Positions 17,307 to 25,483 of a DNA stretch of 64,000 bases are shown here, in pieces (within the stretch, counting starts at the first letter, position 1; every line of letters begins with the position of its first letter). The notes under the pieces are model-generated. The model did no database searches. It was given only the letters and a program-made list of their open reading frames with translations, and was not told the origin of the DNA. The position numbers and the translations under genes are program-made. Source of the stretch: Megasphaera elsdenii (GTDB lineage Bacteria; Bacillota; Negativicutes; Veillonellales; Megasphaeraceae); contig NZ_JAJBQV010000002.1 in NCBI RefSeq assembly GCF_020539865.1, positions 84,376 through 148,375 on the forward strand. Direction: 5' to 3'.

Positions 17307-19235
17307 TTAAATTTCTAAAGCCGCATTGAAAGCATCTGTCGTAGCCGTCAGCGCGCTGCCCGGCGCCTTGAAAGCTTCGCCGATGACGAAAGTCTGCGGT
17401 ACAAACTTGGAAACTTCTTCATTAAGCGGGTTATAGCTGCGGGACCCCATAGCCAGGACAATGCTGTCGAAGCCTCTCAGTTCGCCTTTTGTTCCATCAG
17501 CCAGTTCATAGCTGACGCCATCTTTGAAGAATTCTGTAACTTTGGCGCCCGGTACGAGCTGTACGCCGTGACGTTTGAAGTCATCAAAGATGAAGACGCG
17601 GTTTTCTTTGGAAACATCTGCCGCTAAGGTATCTTTCATTTCAATGACCGTTACTTTGTGATCCCGTTCGCAAAGGAATTCAGCCGCTTCGCAGCCGACC
17701 ATACCACCGCCGACAACGAGGGCTTTTTCGCCGATTTCATACTTGCCGTCGAGCATATCCTGAGCTGTGACATAACCAGAATCAGCCAAGCCAGGGATGT
17801 TCAAGATGAGAGGAATCGAACCAGTCGCAAAGATAACGGCATCAGGAGCCATTTCTTTCAAGAGGTCTACGGTAGCTTCCGTATTCATCTTGATGGTAAC
17901 GCCAGCTTCTTCAGCACGGACGATATAGCTGCGGACAGCCGACGTGAGGTCGCCCTTATCAGCCGGATAAGCGGCTAAATGGAAGTTGCCGCCGAGGACG
18001 TTGCTCTTTTCCAGCAACGTAACCTGATGACCACGCTGTGCGCAGATGCGGGCTGCATAGAGACCGCCAGGACCGCCGCCAACGACGACGACTTTTTTCG
18101 CTTTGGCAGCCGGCGTTACTTCCGCTTCACGGCCACATTCCGGGTTCAGCGCGCAAGTAATGGGGTCGCCGCGGAACATGTACGGCACGCAGCCGAGGAG
18201 GCAGCCGATGCACGGTGTCATGCTGTCAAGCTTGCCGTTTTTAGCTTTATTCGGCATTTCCGGATCAGCCAGGCTCTGACGACCAAAAGCGATGATATCA
18301 GCACGGCCTTCACGGACCATGAGTTCAGCGTACTGCGGTTCTGTATAACGGCCGACCGTAATGACCGGGACGTTGACAGCCCGTTTGATTTCTTCGACGA
18401 GGGGTGCACTGAAACCGCCATGGACGGCACCGGGAGCCCACATGAATTCATCATGGACATGGACGGCACGGCTGACATGCAGAGCATCAATGCCACATTC
18501 TTCGACGAGGTAAGCAGCTACGGTTGCCGCATCCTGGACGGTCTGGCCGCCTTCGATGTCATCGCTGGCATTGATACGGCAGAGAATCGGCATCTTGCCA
18601 CCCGTCTTTTTGCGGATATTTTCAATGATCAGGCGCGGCAGGCGCATGCGGTTTTCAAAGCAGCCACCAAATTCATCGACACGGTTATTGGTACGGGACG
18701 AAATGAAAGTGCTGACCAAGTAGCCGTGTGCACAGTGTACTTCGACCATATCGATACCGGCACGCTGAGCGCGGGCAGCGGCATCACCGTAACATTCAAT
18801 CAATTTGTAGATTTCTTCGCGGGAAATAGCAACAGGTACTTCACGACCTGAAGAAGGAGCAATGGCGCTGGCTGCTTTCAAGGGGAAGCCCGTGAGAGCC
18901 GAATTACCTTCTGGACCTGCATGCTGCAACTGAATGGATGCAATCGCTCCGTTAGCATGGATAGCGTCGGCAACTTTGCGGAAGCTGTCTATGGTATCAT
19001 CGGAAAAGAGGCACGGCTTTCTGGGGCCGCCTTTCGCTTCACTATAAACAACAGTAGATTCGATGGTGATCAAACCGAAACCGCCTTTAGCACGAGCTGC
19101 ATAGTAAGCTGCAGAGCGGTCGCTCAGTGTGCCGTCGGTATTGGCGAAGTTATTGCCCATGGGTGGAACAGCAAAGCGGTTCGGAATCGTAACGGAACCG
19201 ATCTGAATCGGTTGGAACATAGCATTGAATTTCAT
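17307..19235 (-). CDS. Old-yellow-enzyme-type NADH:flavin oxidoreductase / ene-reductase with Fe-S cluster (copy 2)
   Basis: A 642-aa paralogue of the enzyme at 10631. It has the FMN barrel with EVHCAHGYLVSTFISSRTNN and EFGGCFENR, a 4Fe-4S site (PCIGCLLGC, then ITCALNP; about residues 340-365), then VVVVGGGPGGLYAA and LVVGGGMVGCEAAEF dinucleotide folds. Both copies keep the catalytic Tyr, but the loop after it differs (FISSRTN against FLSPYYN), pointing to different substrates. ATG 19235 follows AAGGAG. It sits between a YdiB-like gene and an MFS gene in one minus-strand run. A role in reducing unsaturated ring intermediates is inferred from family chemistry and neighbours. Confidence 0.88.
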   Translation of the reverse strand: MKFNAMFQPIQIGSVTIPNRFAVPPMGNNFANTDGTLSDRSAAYYAARAKGGFGLITIESTVVYSEAKGGPRKPCLFSDDTIDSFRKVADAIHANGAIASIQLQHAGPEGNSALTGFPLKAASAIAPSSGREVPVAISREEIYKLIECYGDAAARAQRAGIDMVEVHCAHGYLVSTFISSRTNNRVDEFGGCFENRMRLPRLIIENIRKKTGGKMPILCRINASDDIEGGQTVQDAATVAAYLVEECGIDALHVSRAVHVHDEFMWAPGAVHGGFSAPLVEEIKRAVNVPVITVGRYTEPQYAELMVREGRADIIAFGRQSLADPEMPNKAKNGKLDSMTPCIGCLLGCVPYMFRGDPITCALNPECGREAEVTPAAKAKKVVVVGGGPGGLYAARICAQRGHQVTLLEKSNVLGGNFHLAAYPADKGDLTSAVRSYIVRAEEAGVTIKMNTEATVDLLKEMAPDAVIFATGSIPLILNIPGLADSGYVTAQDMLDGKYEIGEKALVVGGGMVGCEAAEFLCERDHKVTVIEMKDTLAADVSKENRVFIFDDFKRHGVQLVPGAKVTEFFKDGVSYELADGTKGELRGFDSIVLAMGSRSYNPLNEEVSKFVPQTFVIGEAFKAPGSALTATTDAFNAALEI

Positions 19236-19269
19236 GTTTATATCTCCTTACTCTATGTGCGAATAAAAG

Positions 19270-20139
19270 TTAAGCGAAGAATTTTTCAAAAACTTCTTCA
19301 TGAGGCATATCTTTGCCAGTGAAGAGTTTGAAAGCAGCAACGCCCTGCCAGAGAAGCATGCCGATACCGCCAACAGCGGCTTTGCAGCCAGCTTCCTGTG
19401 CGTCTTTGATCATCTGTGTTTCTTTCGGGTTATATACCGTATCGGCTACGACGAGTTCCGGACGGAGGTATTCTTTTTTAATCAGGCTCTGGCCATCGAG
19501 GGGTTTCATGCCGACTTTCGTAGCATTGACCAGGATATCAGCCTGGGCAATAGCAGCTTTCAAAGCAGCATCGTCAGCGAGGTCCGTAACAGAAACTTTG
19601 CACTTGAGGTCAGCAGCCGTAATTTTTTCTACAGTATGTTCAGCATTGGCGAAAAATTCGTCTTTGCGGTTGAAAATAGCGATTTCAGCAGCGCCATCCA
19701 AAGCAGTCTGGCAGGCAATAGCCGTAGCCGCACCGCCAGCACCGAGGAGGACGATTTTCTTGCCCGTAATGTCGACGCCATTTTCGCGAAGATTGTGGAC
19801 GAATCCAACGCCATCAGTGTTGTTACCAATCAATTTGCCGTCTTTTACGACAACCGTATTGACAGCCCCGATCAGCTTAGCTGCCGGAGACAGTTCATCG
19901 AGATACTGAGCGATTGCCGTCTTGCAGGGCATGGTAACGTTGAAACCGCCGAAGTTCAATGTGCGGACTGCCTGGATAACAGCAGGGAGCTGATCGATCT
20001 GTACATCGAAAGCGAGGTAAGCGGCGTTAATGCCGAGGCGGGCAAAGGTGTAATTATACATAACGGGCGAGCCGGAATGACCGACCGGGGAACCGAATAA
20101 ACCAAATAACTGTGTGTGACCATCAATTCTTGCTTCCAT
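19270..20139 (-). CDS. Quinate/shikimate dehydrogenase-like protein (island copy 2)
   Basis: A 289-aa shikimate dehydrogenase-family enzyme resembling YdiB. HSGSP carries the two substrate serines, Lys73 lies in VTMPCK, Asn94 in AVNT and Asp109 in NNTDG. GAGGAATAIA is the dinucleotide loop, followed by NRKDEFF, nearly the YdiB signature and suggesting NAD use. ATG 20139 follows AAAGGAG. It lies 34 nt before ene-reductase 2 and after the TIM-barrel gene. With two paralogues nearby, each probably handles a different ring acid or redox step; which one cannot be assigned. Confidence 0.87.
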   Translation of the reverse strand: MEARIDGHTQLFGLFGSPVGHSGSPVMYNYTFARLGINAAYLAFDVQIDQLPAVIQAVRTLNFGGFNVTMPCKTAIAQYLDELSPAAKLIGAVNTVVVKDGKLIGNNTDGVGFVHNLRENGVDITGKKIVLLGAGGAATAIACQTALDGAAEIAIFNRKDEFFANAEHTVEKITAADLKCKVSVTDLADDAALKAAIAQADILVNATKVGMKPLDGQSLIKKEYLRPELVVADTVYNPKETQMIKDAQEAGCKAAVGGIGMLLWQGVAAFKLFTGKDMPHEEVFEKFFA

Positions 20140-20173
20140 GATAAGACTCCTTTCAATACGACCTATTTATTGA

Positions 20174-21016
20174 TTAACCGAGGATTTCAGGCCAAACCTG
20201 TTCCAAGACTTTCTTTGTGCCTTCAAAGTTTTCTTTGGCTGCTTCTTTAACGCCTTTCGCAATGATGACATCGCTGATGACTTCGACGCCGCAGACTTTC
20301 GGTTCAATACCTTTATCGCGGATCATCTTTACGAAGCCTGCTGTATCACCGTAACCTGTGCCCGGAACCATGCGGTCGTGCATGGATTCGTCGCGAAGGA
20401 TCGTCGGTGCATAGGGATGCTGCTGAACGTCGTTGATCTGGATGGAAATGATTTTATCAGACGGGATATCAGCCAGATAGGACGGATCATAGGACTGATT
20501 AGCGCGGATCCAGTGCCAGCTGTCAAGAATAAGTTTTGCATTATCGCAGCCGCAGCCTTTGACGACAGCCCAGCCGGTCTTTACATCGGGAATACCCGAG
20601 TACGGCATCGGTTCTACGCCGATAATGTATTTACCAGCACGCTGGCAGAGTTCTTTCAGCTTCTGTGCCGTATGTTCAACAGAATATTTTTCCATCAAGC
20701 CGATGTTGATATGCTGTACGCCGAAGAGGTCGCACATATGGAAGCAGATTTGTTCTTTATATTTCTGTTCATATGAACGATGGTCTTCTGCCCACATGGT
20801 GATGTATTCGACTTCTGTAACCTTCATGTCATATTTTTTGAGGATAGCCAGGATATCTTCATCATGAAGGCCTTCAGCCAAGGCATCGACATACGTTTCA
20901 GCACGGAGGCCGATACCTTCAAAACCGGCTTCTTTAGCAGCGCTGACGCGTTCTTCAAAAGTGCACTGGTCGCCAAGGGTCCAAGAGCTTACAGTAATCG
21001 GGGATTTTTTAGACAT
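20174..21016 (-). CDS. Sugar phosphate isomerase/epimerase-like TIM barrel, candidate 3-dehydroshikimate dehydratase
   Basis: A 280-aa xylose-isomerase-like TIM barrel (AP endonuclease 2 fold). Likely metal ligands and catalytic residues are Glu135 (GVEPMP), Asp165 and His168 (LILDSWHW), Asp196 (IQINDV) and Glu245 (CGVEVI). The fold includes isomerases, inosose dehydratases and AsbF/QuiC-type 3-dehydroshikimate dehydratases, which make protocatechuate. It is sandwiched between two YdiB-like genes and reads as part of the same operon (AAGGAG before ATG 21016). A dehydratase or isomerase acting on a dehydroshikimate-type ketone is the favoured guess. Another polyol substrate is possible. Confidence 0.75.
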   Translation of the reverse strand: MSKKSPITVSSWTLGDQCTFEERVSAAKEAGFEGIGLRAETYVDALAEGLHDEDILAILKKYDMKVTEVEYITMWAEDHRSYEQKYKEQICFHMCDLFGVQHINIGLMEKYSVEHTAQKLKELCQRAGKYIIGVEPMPYSGIPDVKTGWAVVKGCGCDNAKLILDSWHWIRANQSYDPSYLADIPSDKIISIQINDVQQHPYAPTILRDESMHDRMVPGTGYGDTAGFVKMIRDKGIEPKVCGVEVISDVIIAKGVKEAAKENFEGTKKVLEQVWPEILG

Positions 21017-21076
21017 AATAGATACACTCCTTAATATTATATGTATATAAATTTCATAGTTTCCTATGTATAAAAC

Positions 21077-21940
21077 TTATTTATAAAGCAACTCTTTGAT
21101 TTCATCGACAGGCATCGTTTCGCCGGTATACAAGCGGTAGGCTTCAGCGCCCTGGTAAAGAAGCATGCCCAGGCCTTCAAAAGTACGGCAGCCTGCCTCT
21201 TTTGCCTGTTTGAGCAGCTTCGTTTCAGCCGGCATATAAACGACATCAGTTACGATGAGGTCCGGACGAAGGACATCGAGGCCATCGATGATGCTCTTAT
21301 CTTCCAGCGGAGCCATGCCGAGGCGGGTCGCATTGGAAAGGATATCGCTTTCAGCAATTTCCTTTTTGAGCAATTCTGTATCGGCTAAATCATTCAAGGT
21401 GATTTTGATACTGGGAACAGCCTGGCGGATGGCCTCTAAATTGGCTTCAGCCCGCGGCCAAAAAGCATCTTTCAAATTGAATACGGCGATTTCACGGACA
21501 CCTTCCAAAGCGCATTGGATCATAATGGCCGAAGCGACGCCGCCGGCACCGACTAAGGTAATCTTTTTATCTTTTACCGAAACGCTGCCAGTCTTCAAGT
21601 TCAACGTGTATCCAGCTCCATCGGTAATATGTCCGGTCAGGACGCCATCATCGTTGACGATGGTGTTGACAGCTCCGATAGCTTTAGCTGCTGGCGAAAG
21701 CTTATCGAGGAACGGAATGACTGCATTTTTCAACGGCATCGTGACATTGGCACCTCGGAAATTCAGAAGTTTCAGCGAATTGATGGCTTTTTCCGTATTT
21801 TCTTCTGTAACGTCAAAAGCAAAATAAGCGAAATCCTGATTGAATTTCTGAAAGCAGTAATTATACATCTGCGGAGATTTAGAATGACCGACTGGCGTAC
21901 CGATAAGGCCTAACAGCCGGGTAGTTCCTGAAATATGCAC
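21077..21940 (-). CDS. Quinate/shikimate dehydrogenase-like protein (island copy 3)
   Basis: A 287-aa shikimate dehydrogenase-family enzyme with HSKSP serines, Lys71 in VTMPLK, Asn92 in AVNT and Asp107. As in copy 1, NTDG has become ITDG. GAGGVASAIM is the dinucleotide loop, followed by NLKDAFW. I chose GTG 21940, with AGGAAG 9 nt upstream, because the product then aligns with its paralogues from the first residues. An in-frame ATG at 21961 would add seven residues but has no ribosome site. It is the first gene of the minus-strand run, divergent from LysR 22175. Confidence 0.82.
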   Translation of the reverse strand: MHISGTTRLLGLIGTPVGHSKSPQMYNYCFQKFNQDFAYFAFDVTEENTEKAINSLKLLNFRGANVTMPLKNAVIPFLDKLSPAAKAIGAVNTIVNDDGVLTGHITDGAGYTLNLKTGSVSVKDKKITLVGAGGVASAIMIQCALEGVREIAVFNLKDAFWPRAEANLEAIRQAVPSIKITLNDLADTELLKKEIAESDILSNATRLGMAPLEDKSIIDGLDVLRPDLIVTDVVYMPAETKLLKQAKEAGCRTFEGLGMLLYQGAEAYRLYTGETMPVDEIKELLYK

Positions 21941-21961
21941 GAATAAACGCTTCCTTTTCAT

Positions 21962-22174
21962 AAGTAAGTGTAAAAATGAACAATAGCGTCGGGACTGCGG
22001 TTTCCTTTCAGAAGCCCCTGTCCTTCCATGGCTCTATGGTACCGCATCGTGAATTATTTAACAAATCAATAATTTTCATGTTTCCATAGACCAAAGCTAT
22101 GATAAATGGTAAAATAAAGCTATATGTAACTAAATGTAATAGTACACCGTGAAAAATATGACAGGAGGTCCGCT
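21962..22174. promoter_or_regulatory. Divergent control region with LTTR-type site
   Basis: Between the YdiB-like gene 3 and the LysR gene. CATAG-N7-CTATG (22085-22101) contains the T-N11-A arrangement of LysR-family boxes. The same ATAG/CTAT half-sites occur in the other island control region (10309-10347). No promoter matched consensus well enough to place. Confidence 0.5.
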
Positions 22175-23059
22175 ATGAATCTTTCCCACCTCAGATATTT
22201 CGTCAAATTAGCCCAGATCAAGCATTACACTAAAACAGCAGAATTACTATGTATCACACAGCCCAGTCTGAGTCATGCCATTTCGCAGCTGGAAAAGGAA
22301 CTCGGCGTCGTCTTATTTGAAAAAGGCCCACGCGGAACGGAACTGACCAGCTTTGGAAAACAGTTCTTTGCCAGCGTGAACTCATCATTGAACATCTTGG
22401 ACAACGGCATCGAAACCATCAAGAACGGCGCCCGCGGCAACGGCATCATCCGCATCGGCTGCCTGCGGACTCTAGGGGTACACTACGTACCAGAGCTGGC
22501 AGCGGCCTTTAAAAATGTTCATCCCGACAGGGACATCCAGTTCACCTTCCACGTCGACCTGACCAACAGCTTGCTGAAGTCCCTAGCTGAAAGCGCTTTC
22601 GATCTGGTCTTTGCCTCGCGGCCGATGGTCATGTCCCAATTTGAAGCGACAGCCGTTTCTAAGCAAGAACTGGTCTTAATCGTTCCCAACGACCATCCTT
22701 TAGCCAAAAAATATATCGTCGATTTACGGGATACCCTGGATTATCCTTATATCTTCTTCGATAAGACATCGGGCCTGCGCCCCATCGTCGCTCACATGTT
22801 CGCTGAAATCGGCGCGAATCCAAAAATCGCCTATGAAGTTTCTGAAGACCAAGTCATCGCCGGACTGGTAGCACAAAACTTCGGCATCGCCGTCGTCCCC
22901 TTCATGGACATGCTCTTGCAGCTGGACGTAAAGATTCTGCCCATTGCCTATCCCTCATACGAGCGGAAGTTCTATATGATTTCAAATAAGAACCAATATG
23001 TCCCACCTGTCGTGCAGGAATTCAAAAATTTTGTCCTGGATAAAGTTCGTAATACCTAA
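22175..23059 (+). CDS. LysR-family transcriptional regulator (island copy 2)
   Basis: A 294-aa LTTR with helix-turn-helix LSHLRYFVKLAQIKHYTKTA then QPSLSHAISQLEKELGVVLF, and a co-inducer domain beginning near IRIGCLRTLGVHYVPELA. ATG 22175 follows AGGAGG. It is divergent from the five-gene minus-strand run 21940-16003 and presumably controls it. It resembles the LTTR at 9329 in the first 60 residues (QYFLKLAETEHYRKAA against RYFVKLAQIKHYTKTA), so the two may share half-site preference yet sense different ring acids. Confidence 0.9.
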   Translation: MNLSHLRYFVKLAQIKHYTKTAELLCITQPSLSHAISQLEKELGVVLFEKGPRGTELTSFGKQFFASVNSSLNILDNGIETIKNGARGNGIIRIGCLRTLGVHYVPELAAAFKNVHPDRDIQFTFHVDLTNSLLKSLAESAFDLVFASRPMVMSQFEATAVSKQELVLIVPNDHPLAKKYIVDLRDTLDYPYIFFDKTSGLRPIVAHMFAEIGANPKIAYEVSEDQVIAGLVAQNFGIAVVPFMDMLLQLDVKILPIAYPSYERKFYMISNKNQYVPPVVQEFKNFVLDKVRNT

Positions 23060-23164
23060 TATTTTTTCATATACCCTCTATATAGGTCAAAAAGTCATAA
23101 AGATAAAATCTATGTCATTATGCATGTTTTCAATAATAAGTGATAGCCATGCAGTATACAGTAA

Positions 23165-23193
23165 AAGGGCTTGCCGCAAAACGACAAGCCCTT
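23165..23193. terminator. Hairpin after LysR, weak terminator
   Basis: AAGGGCTTG-CCG pairs with CGA-CAAGCCCTT around CAAAA. There is no T run on the plus strand; on the minus strand four T follow, so it may back up termination of the aro operon. Confidence 0.5.
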
Positions 23194-23265
23194 CATTACA
23201 CATTATTTTCACATACTTCAGCAAATCTTATTTGTTTATCTCTAAAAACTACAAACGGAATACTC

Positions 23266-23298
23266 AAAAAGTCCTGTCATTATGCGACAGGACCTTTT
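23266..23298 (-). terminator. Terminator of the aro operon (CAT-loop palindrome)
   Basis: Reading minus: GTCCTGTC, loop GCATAAT, GACAGGAC, then TTTTT-GAGTATTC. It starts a few bases after the aroK stop and belongs to the dispersed palindrome family. Confidence 0.88.
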
Positions 23299-23300
23299 TT

Positions 23301-23807
23301 TCAGTCTATATCTTTTATGAGTTCTTCAAAGGCATCGAGTACTTCTTCGATAGTCTTGTTATTAGGGATGCGGTAGTCGGCGGCATTGCGGTAGAGGGCA
23401 ATGCGTTCGTCATAGAGGTCGTAGACTTTCTGTTTGCCGTCTTTCAGCAAGGGCCTCGTCGATACGTCGACGTCGCTGACGATGTCTTCAGGCGAGCGGT
23501 CGAGGAAGAAGACCGTGCCGGTCTTCTTGAAGATGTCCATGTTTTCCGAGCGTTTGACGACGCCGCCGCCGCAGGCTACGACAATGCCCGATTTTTCTGC
23601 CAGGGACTGGCTGGCCCGGACTTCGGCATCGCGGAAGCAGTCTTCACTGACGGCAAAGAGTTCCGGTATGGTCTTGCCTTCCTGTTCGACGATGACGTCG
23701 TCGGCGTCATAGAAATCGCGGCCCAGGCGCTGTGCCAGGGCTTTGCCGAAAGTGGTCTTGCCGCTACCGGGCATGCCGATGATGATGATGTTCTGTTTAT
23801 TATTCAT
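23301..23807 (-). CDS. aroK: Shikimate kinase
   Basis: A 168-aa P-loop kinase that phosphorylates shikimate at the 3-position with ATP. GMPGSGKTT is Walker A, the DADD pair near residue 34 binds Mg and shikimate, FRDAE supplies the substrate Arg, CGGGVV is the glycine-rich substrate strand, and RPLL marks the lid. The start overlaps the aroE end by 8 nt, so the two are translationally coupled. It is the last gene of the eight-gene minus-strand operon. Confidence 0.95.
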   Translation of the reverse strand: MNNKQNIIIIGMPGSGKTTFGKALAQRLGRDFYDADDVIVEQEGKTIPELFAVSEDCFRDAEVRASQSLAEKSGIVVACGGGVVKRSENMDIFKKTGTVFFLDRSPEDIVSDVDVSTRPLLKDGKQKVYDLYDERIALYRNAADYRIPNNKTIEEVLDAFEELIKDID

Positions 23808-24630
23808 AGTAGTGTTCCATCTCCTTAGCGATTTGTTCGATGACCGAGAACGGAATGTCCCGGCCCATCCAGATTTCTTCTGAGCCGATGGCCTGCGCGA
23901 CGAGCATGTACATGCCGTTCAGGGTCTTGGCGCCGTGACGGCGGGCGGCCTGCAGTATCTGCGTATCTTTCGGGTTGTAGACGATGTCGACGACGGCTGG
24001 GAAAGTGGCGATGATCCGTTCCGATACGGGACAGCCGTTGACGTCGGGGAACATGCCGACGGGTGTGCAGTTGACCAGGACGTCGCCGCCTTGGGAATGT
24101 TCAAAGTCCTGATAGTCGATGGTATCGGCACCGACGGTCTTGGAGAAGGCGTCGAATTCCGTCTTCGAGTGAGGATGGCGGGATACGACGGTAATCGACT
24201 TGGCACCGCTGTCGGCCAGGTACTGGATGATGGCCCGGGCACCGCCGCCGGAACCGAGGACGACACAGTTCTTTTCTTTGATGCCGATTCCGGCATGGTC
24301 CAGGGAGCGGCCGAATCCGCCGTAGTCCGTATTGTAGCCGAAGGTGCCGTGGTCTGTGAAGTGGATCGTATTGACGGCACCGATGATACGGGCTTCGCGG
24401 GAAATATCCGTCAAGTACGGCATAACGTCGAGTTTGTAGGGAATGGTGACATTGGCTCCCGTATACCCTTCGTCGCGCAGGCGCTGAAGTTCATTGGGGA
24501 TATCGTTGCGGTCCATTTCCAGGACGCCGTACTGATGCTGCCCCTCGACCTGTAAGATTTTGAATAATTTTTCGTGGATTGCCGGGGAAGCCGTATGGCC
24601 TAACTTAGCCCCGATGACGCCTAATTTCAT
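23800..24630 (-). CDS. aroE: Shikimate dehydrogenase, biosynthetic
   Basis: A 276-aa enzyme reducing 3-dehydroshikimate to shikimate. Lys66 (VTIPYK), Asn87 (AVNT) and Asp102 (YNTDYGG) are present; the first substrate Ser is Thr in GHTASP. The nucleotide loop is GSGGGARAI. The following strand has SRHPHSK, basic residues expected for NADP, in contrast to the acidic NR-x-D motif of the two clearest island paralogues. It overlaps the end of pheA by 26 nt and aroK by 8 nt. This is clearly the pathway copy. Confidence 0.93.
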   Translation of the reverse strand: MKLGVIGAKLGHTASPAIHEKLFKILQVEGQHQYGVLEMDRNDIPNELQRLRDEGYTGANVTIPYKLDVMPYLTDISREARIIGAVNTIHFTDHGTFGYNTDYGGFGRSLDHAGIGIKEKNCVVLGSGGGARAIIQYLADSGAKSITVVSRHPHSKTEFDAFSKTVGADTIDYQDFEHSQGGDVLVNCTPVGMFPDVNGCPVSERIIATFPAVVDIVYNPKDTQILQAARRHGAKTLNGMYMLVAQAIGSEEIWMGRDIPFSVIEQIAKEMEHYYE

Positions 24631-25483
24631 CTACATTCCCTCCTTGATCGGATACGTAATTCCCTAAGATTTTAAAATAATTGCAGTGTTCTGCCAGGTT
24701 ATGTAGGACCCGGTTTGTCGCCGGATTGCGCAGGTTGCCCATGACATCGATGTGGAAGAAGTATTCAAAGGGCCGGCCCTTGAGGGGCCGCGATTCCAGA
24801 TGAGTCATGTTCATGCCGTTATAGAAGAAGTAGCCCAGGACGTGATACAAGGCGCCTGGCCGGTGCTGTGTCGTCAGGACCAGGGTAATCTTGTCGGCCT
24901 CTGGGGACTGTTCCATATCGGCGGCGATGATGAAGAACCGCGTATAATTCATGGTATTGTCATTAATATGTTCCACCAGAACATCGAGGCCGTACATATC
25001 AGCTGCCGTCTTGTTGGCAATGGCGGCGATATGGGGGTCCCCCATTTTTTGAACCTGTTCGGCACTCTGAGAGGTACTGAAATAGGGGTGGAGCTGCCAT
25101 TCGCCGTGGTGTTTGAGGTAACTCCGGCACTGGTTGAGTCCCTGCGGATGAGAATAGACTTCGCGGATGTCTTCGAGTTTCGTCCCTGGCAGGGTCAAGA
25201 GGCAATGCTCTACTTTGACGTATTTTTCGCCGACGACGCAGCAATCGTAGCGGTGGATGAGGTCGTATACATCGGTGATGCCGCCAGTCGATGAATTCTC
25301 GATGGGCAGGACGCCGTAACGAGCCTGACGGGTAGCGACAGCCTGAACGACGTCTTCAAAGTGAGAGCCATAAGCAGGCGAAATATTCTTGCCGGCAAAA
25401 TAAGACTTCATGGCTTCATACGTATACGATCCGGGCTGGCCGAAACAGGCGATGTTCAATGGCATATCTTCAGACGCATCCAT
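24605..25483 (-). CDS. pheA: Prephenate dehydratase
   Basis: A 292-aa monofunctional prephenate dehydratase with C-terminal ACT domain, making phenylpyruvate for Phe. FGQPGSYTYEA opens the catalytic domain, LPIENSSTGGI and NYTRFF are active-site motifs, and GALYHVLGYFF then LESRP form the Phe-binding ACT domain, so feedback inhibition by Phe is expected. ATG 25483 overlaps the aroC stop as TAATG. A GTG at 25492 is possible but has poor spacing from any ribosome site. There is no fused chorismate mutase, and none is seen as a separate gene in the window. Confidence 0.93.
   Translation of the reverse strand: MDASEDMPLNIACFGQPGSYTYEAMKSYFAGKNISPAYGSHFEDVVQAVATRQARYGVLPIENSSTGGITDVYDLIHRYDCCVVGEKYVKVEHCLLTLPGTKLEDIREVYSHPQGLNQCRSYLKHHGEWQLHPYFSTSQSAEQVQKMGDPHIAAIANKTAADMYGLDVLVEHINDNTMNYTRFFIIAADMEQSPEADKITLVLTTQHRPGALYHVLGYFFYNGMNMTHLESRPLKGRPFEYFFHIDVMGNLRNPATNRVLHNLAEHCNYFKILGNYVSDQGGNVDEIRRHRG

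Noticed and set aside
9329..23059. Island as a recently acquired genomic island
   Set aside because: No integrase, tRNA, direct repeats or IS at the borders, and base composition is not clearly different from the flanks by eye.
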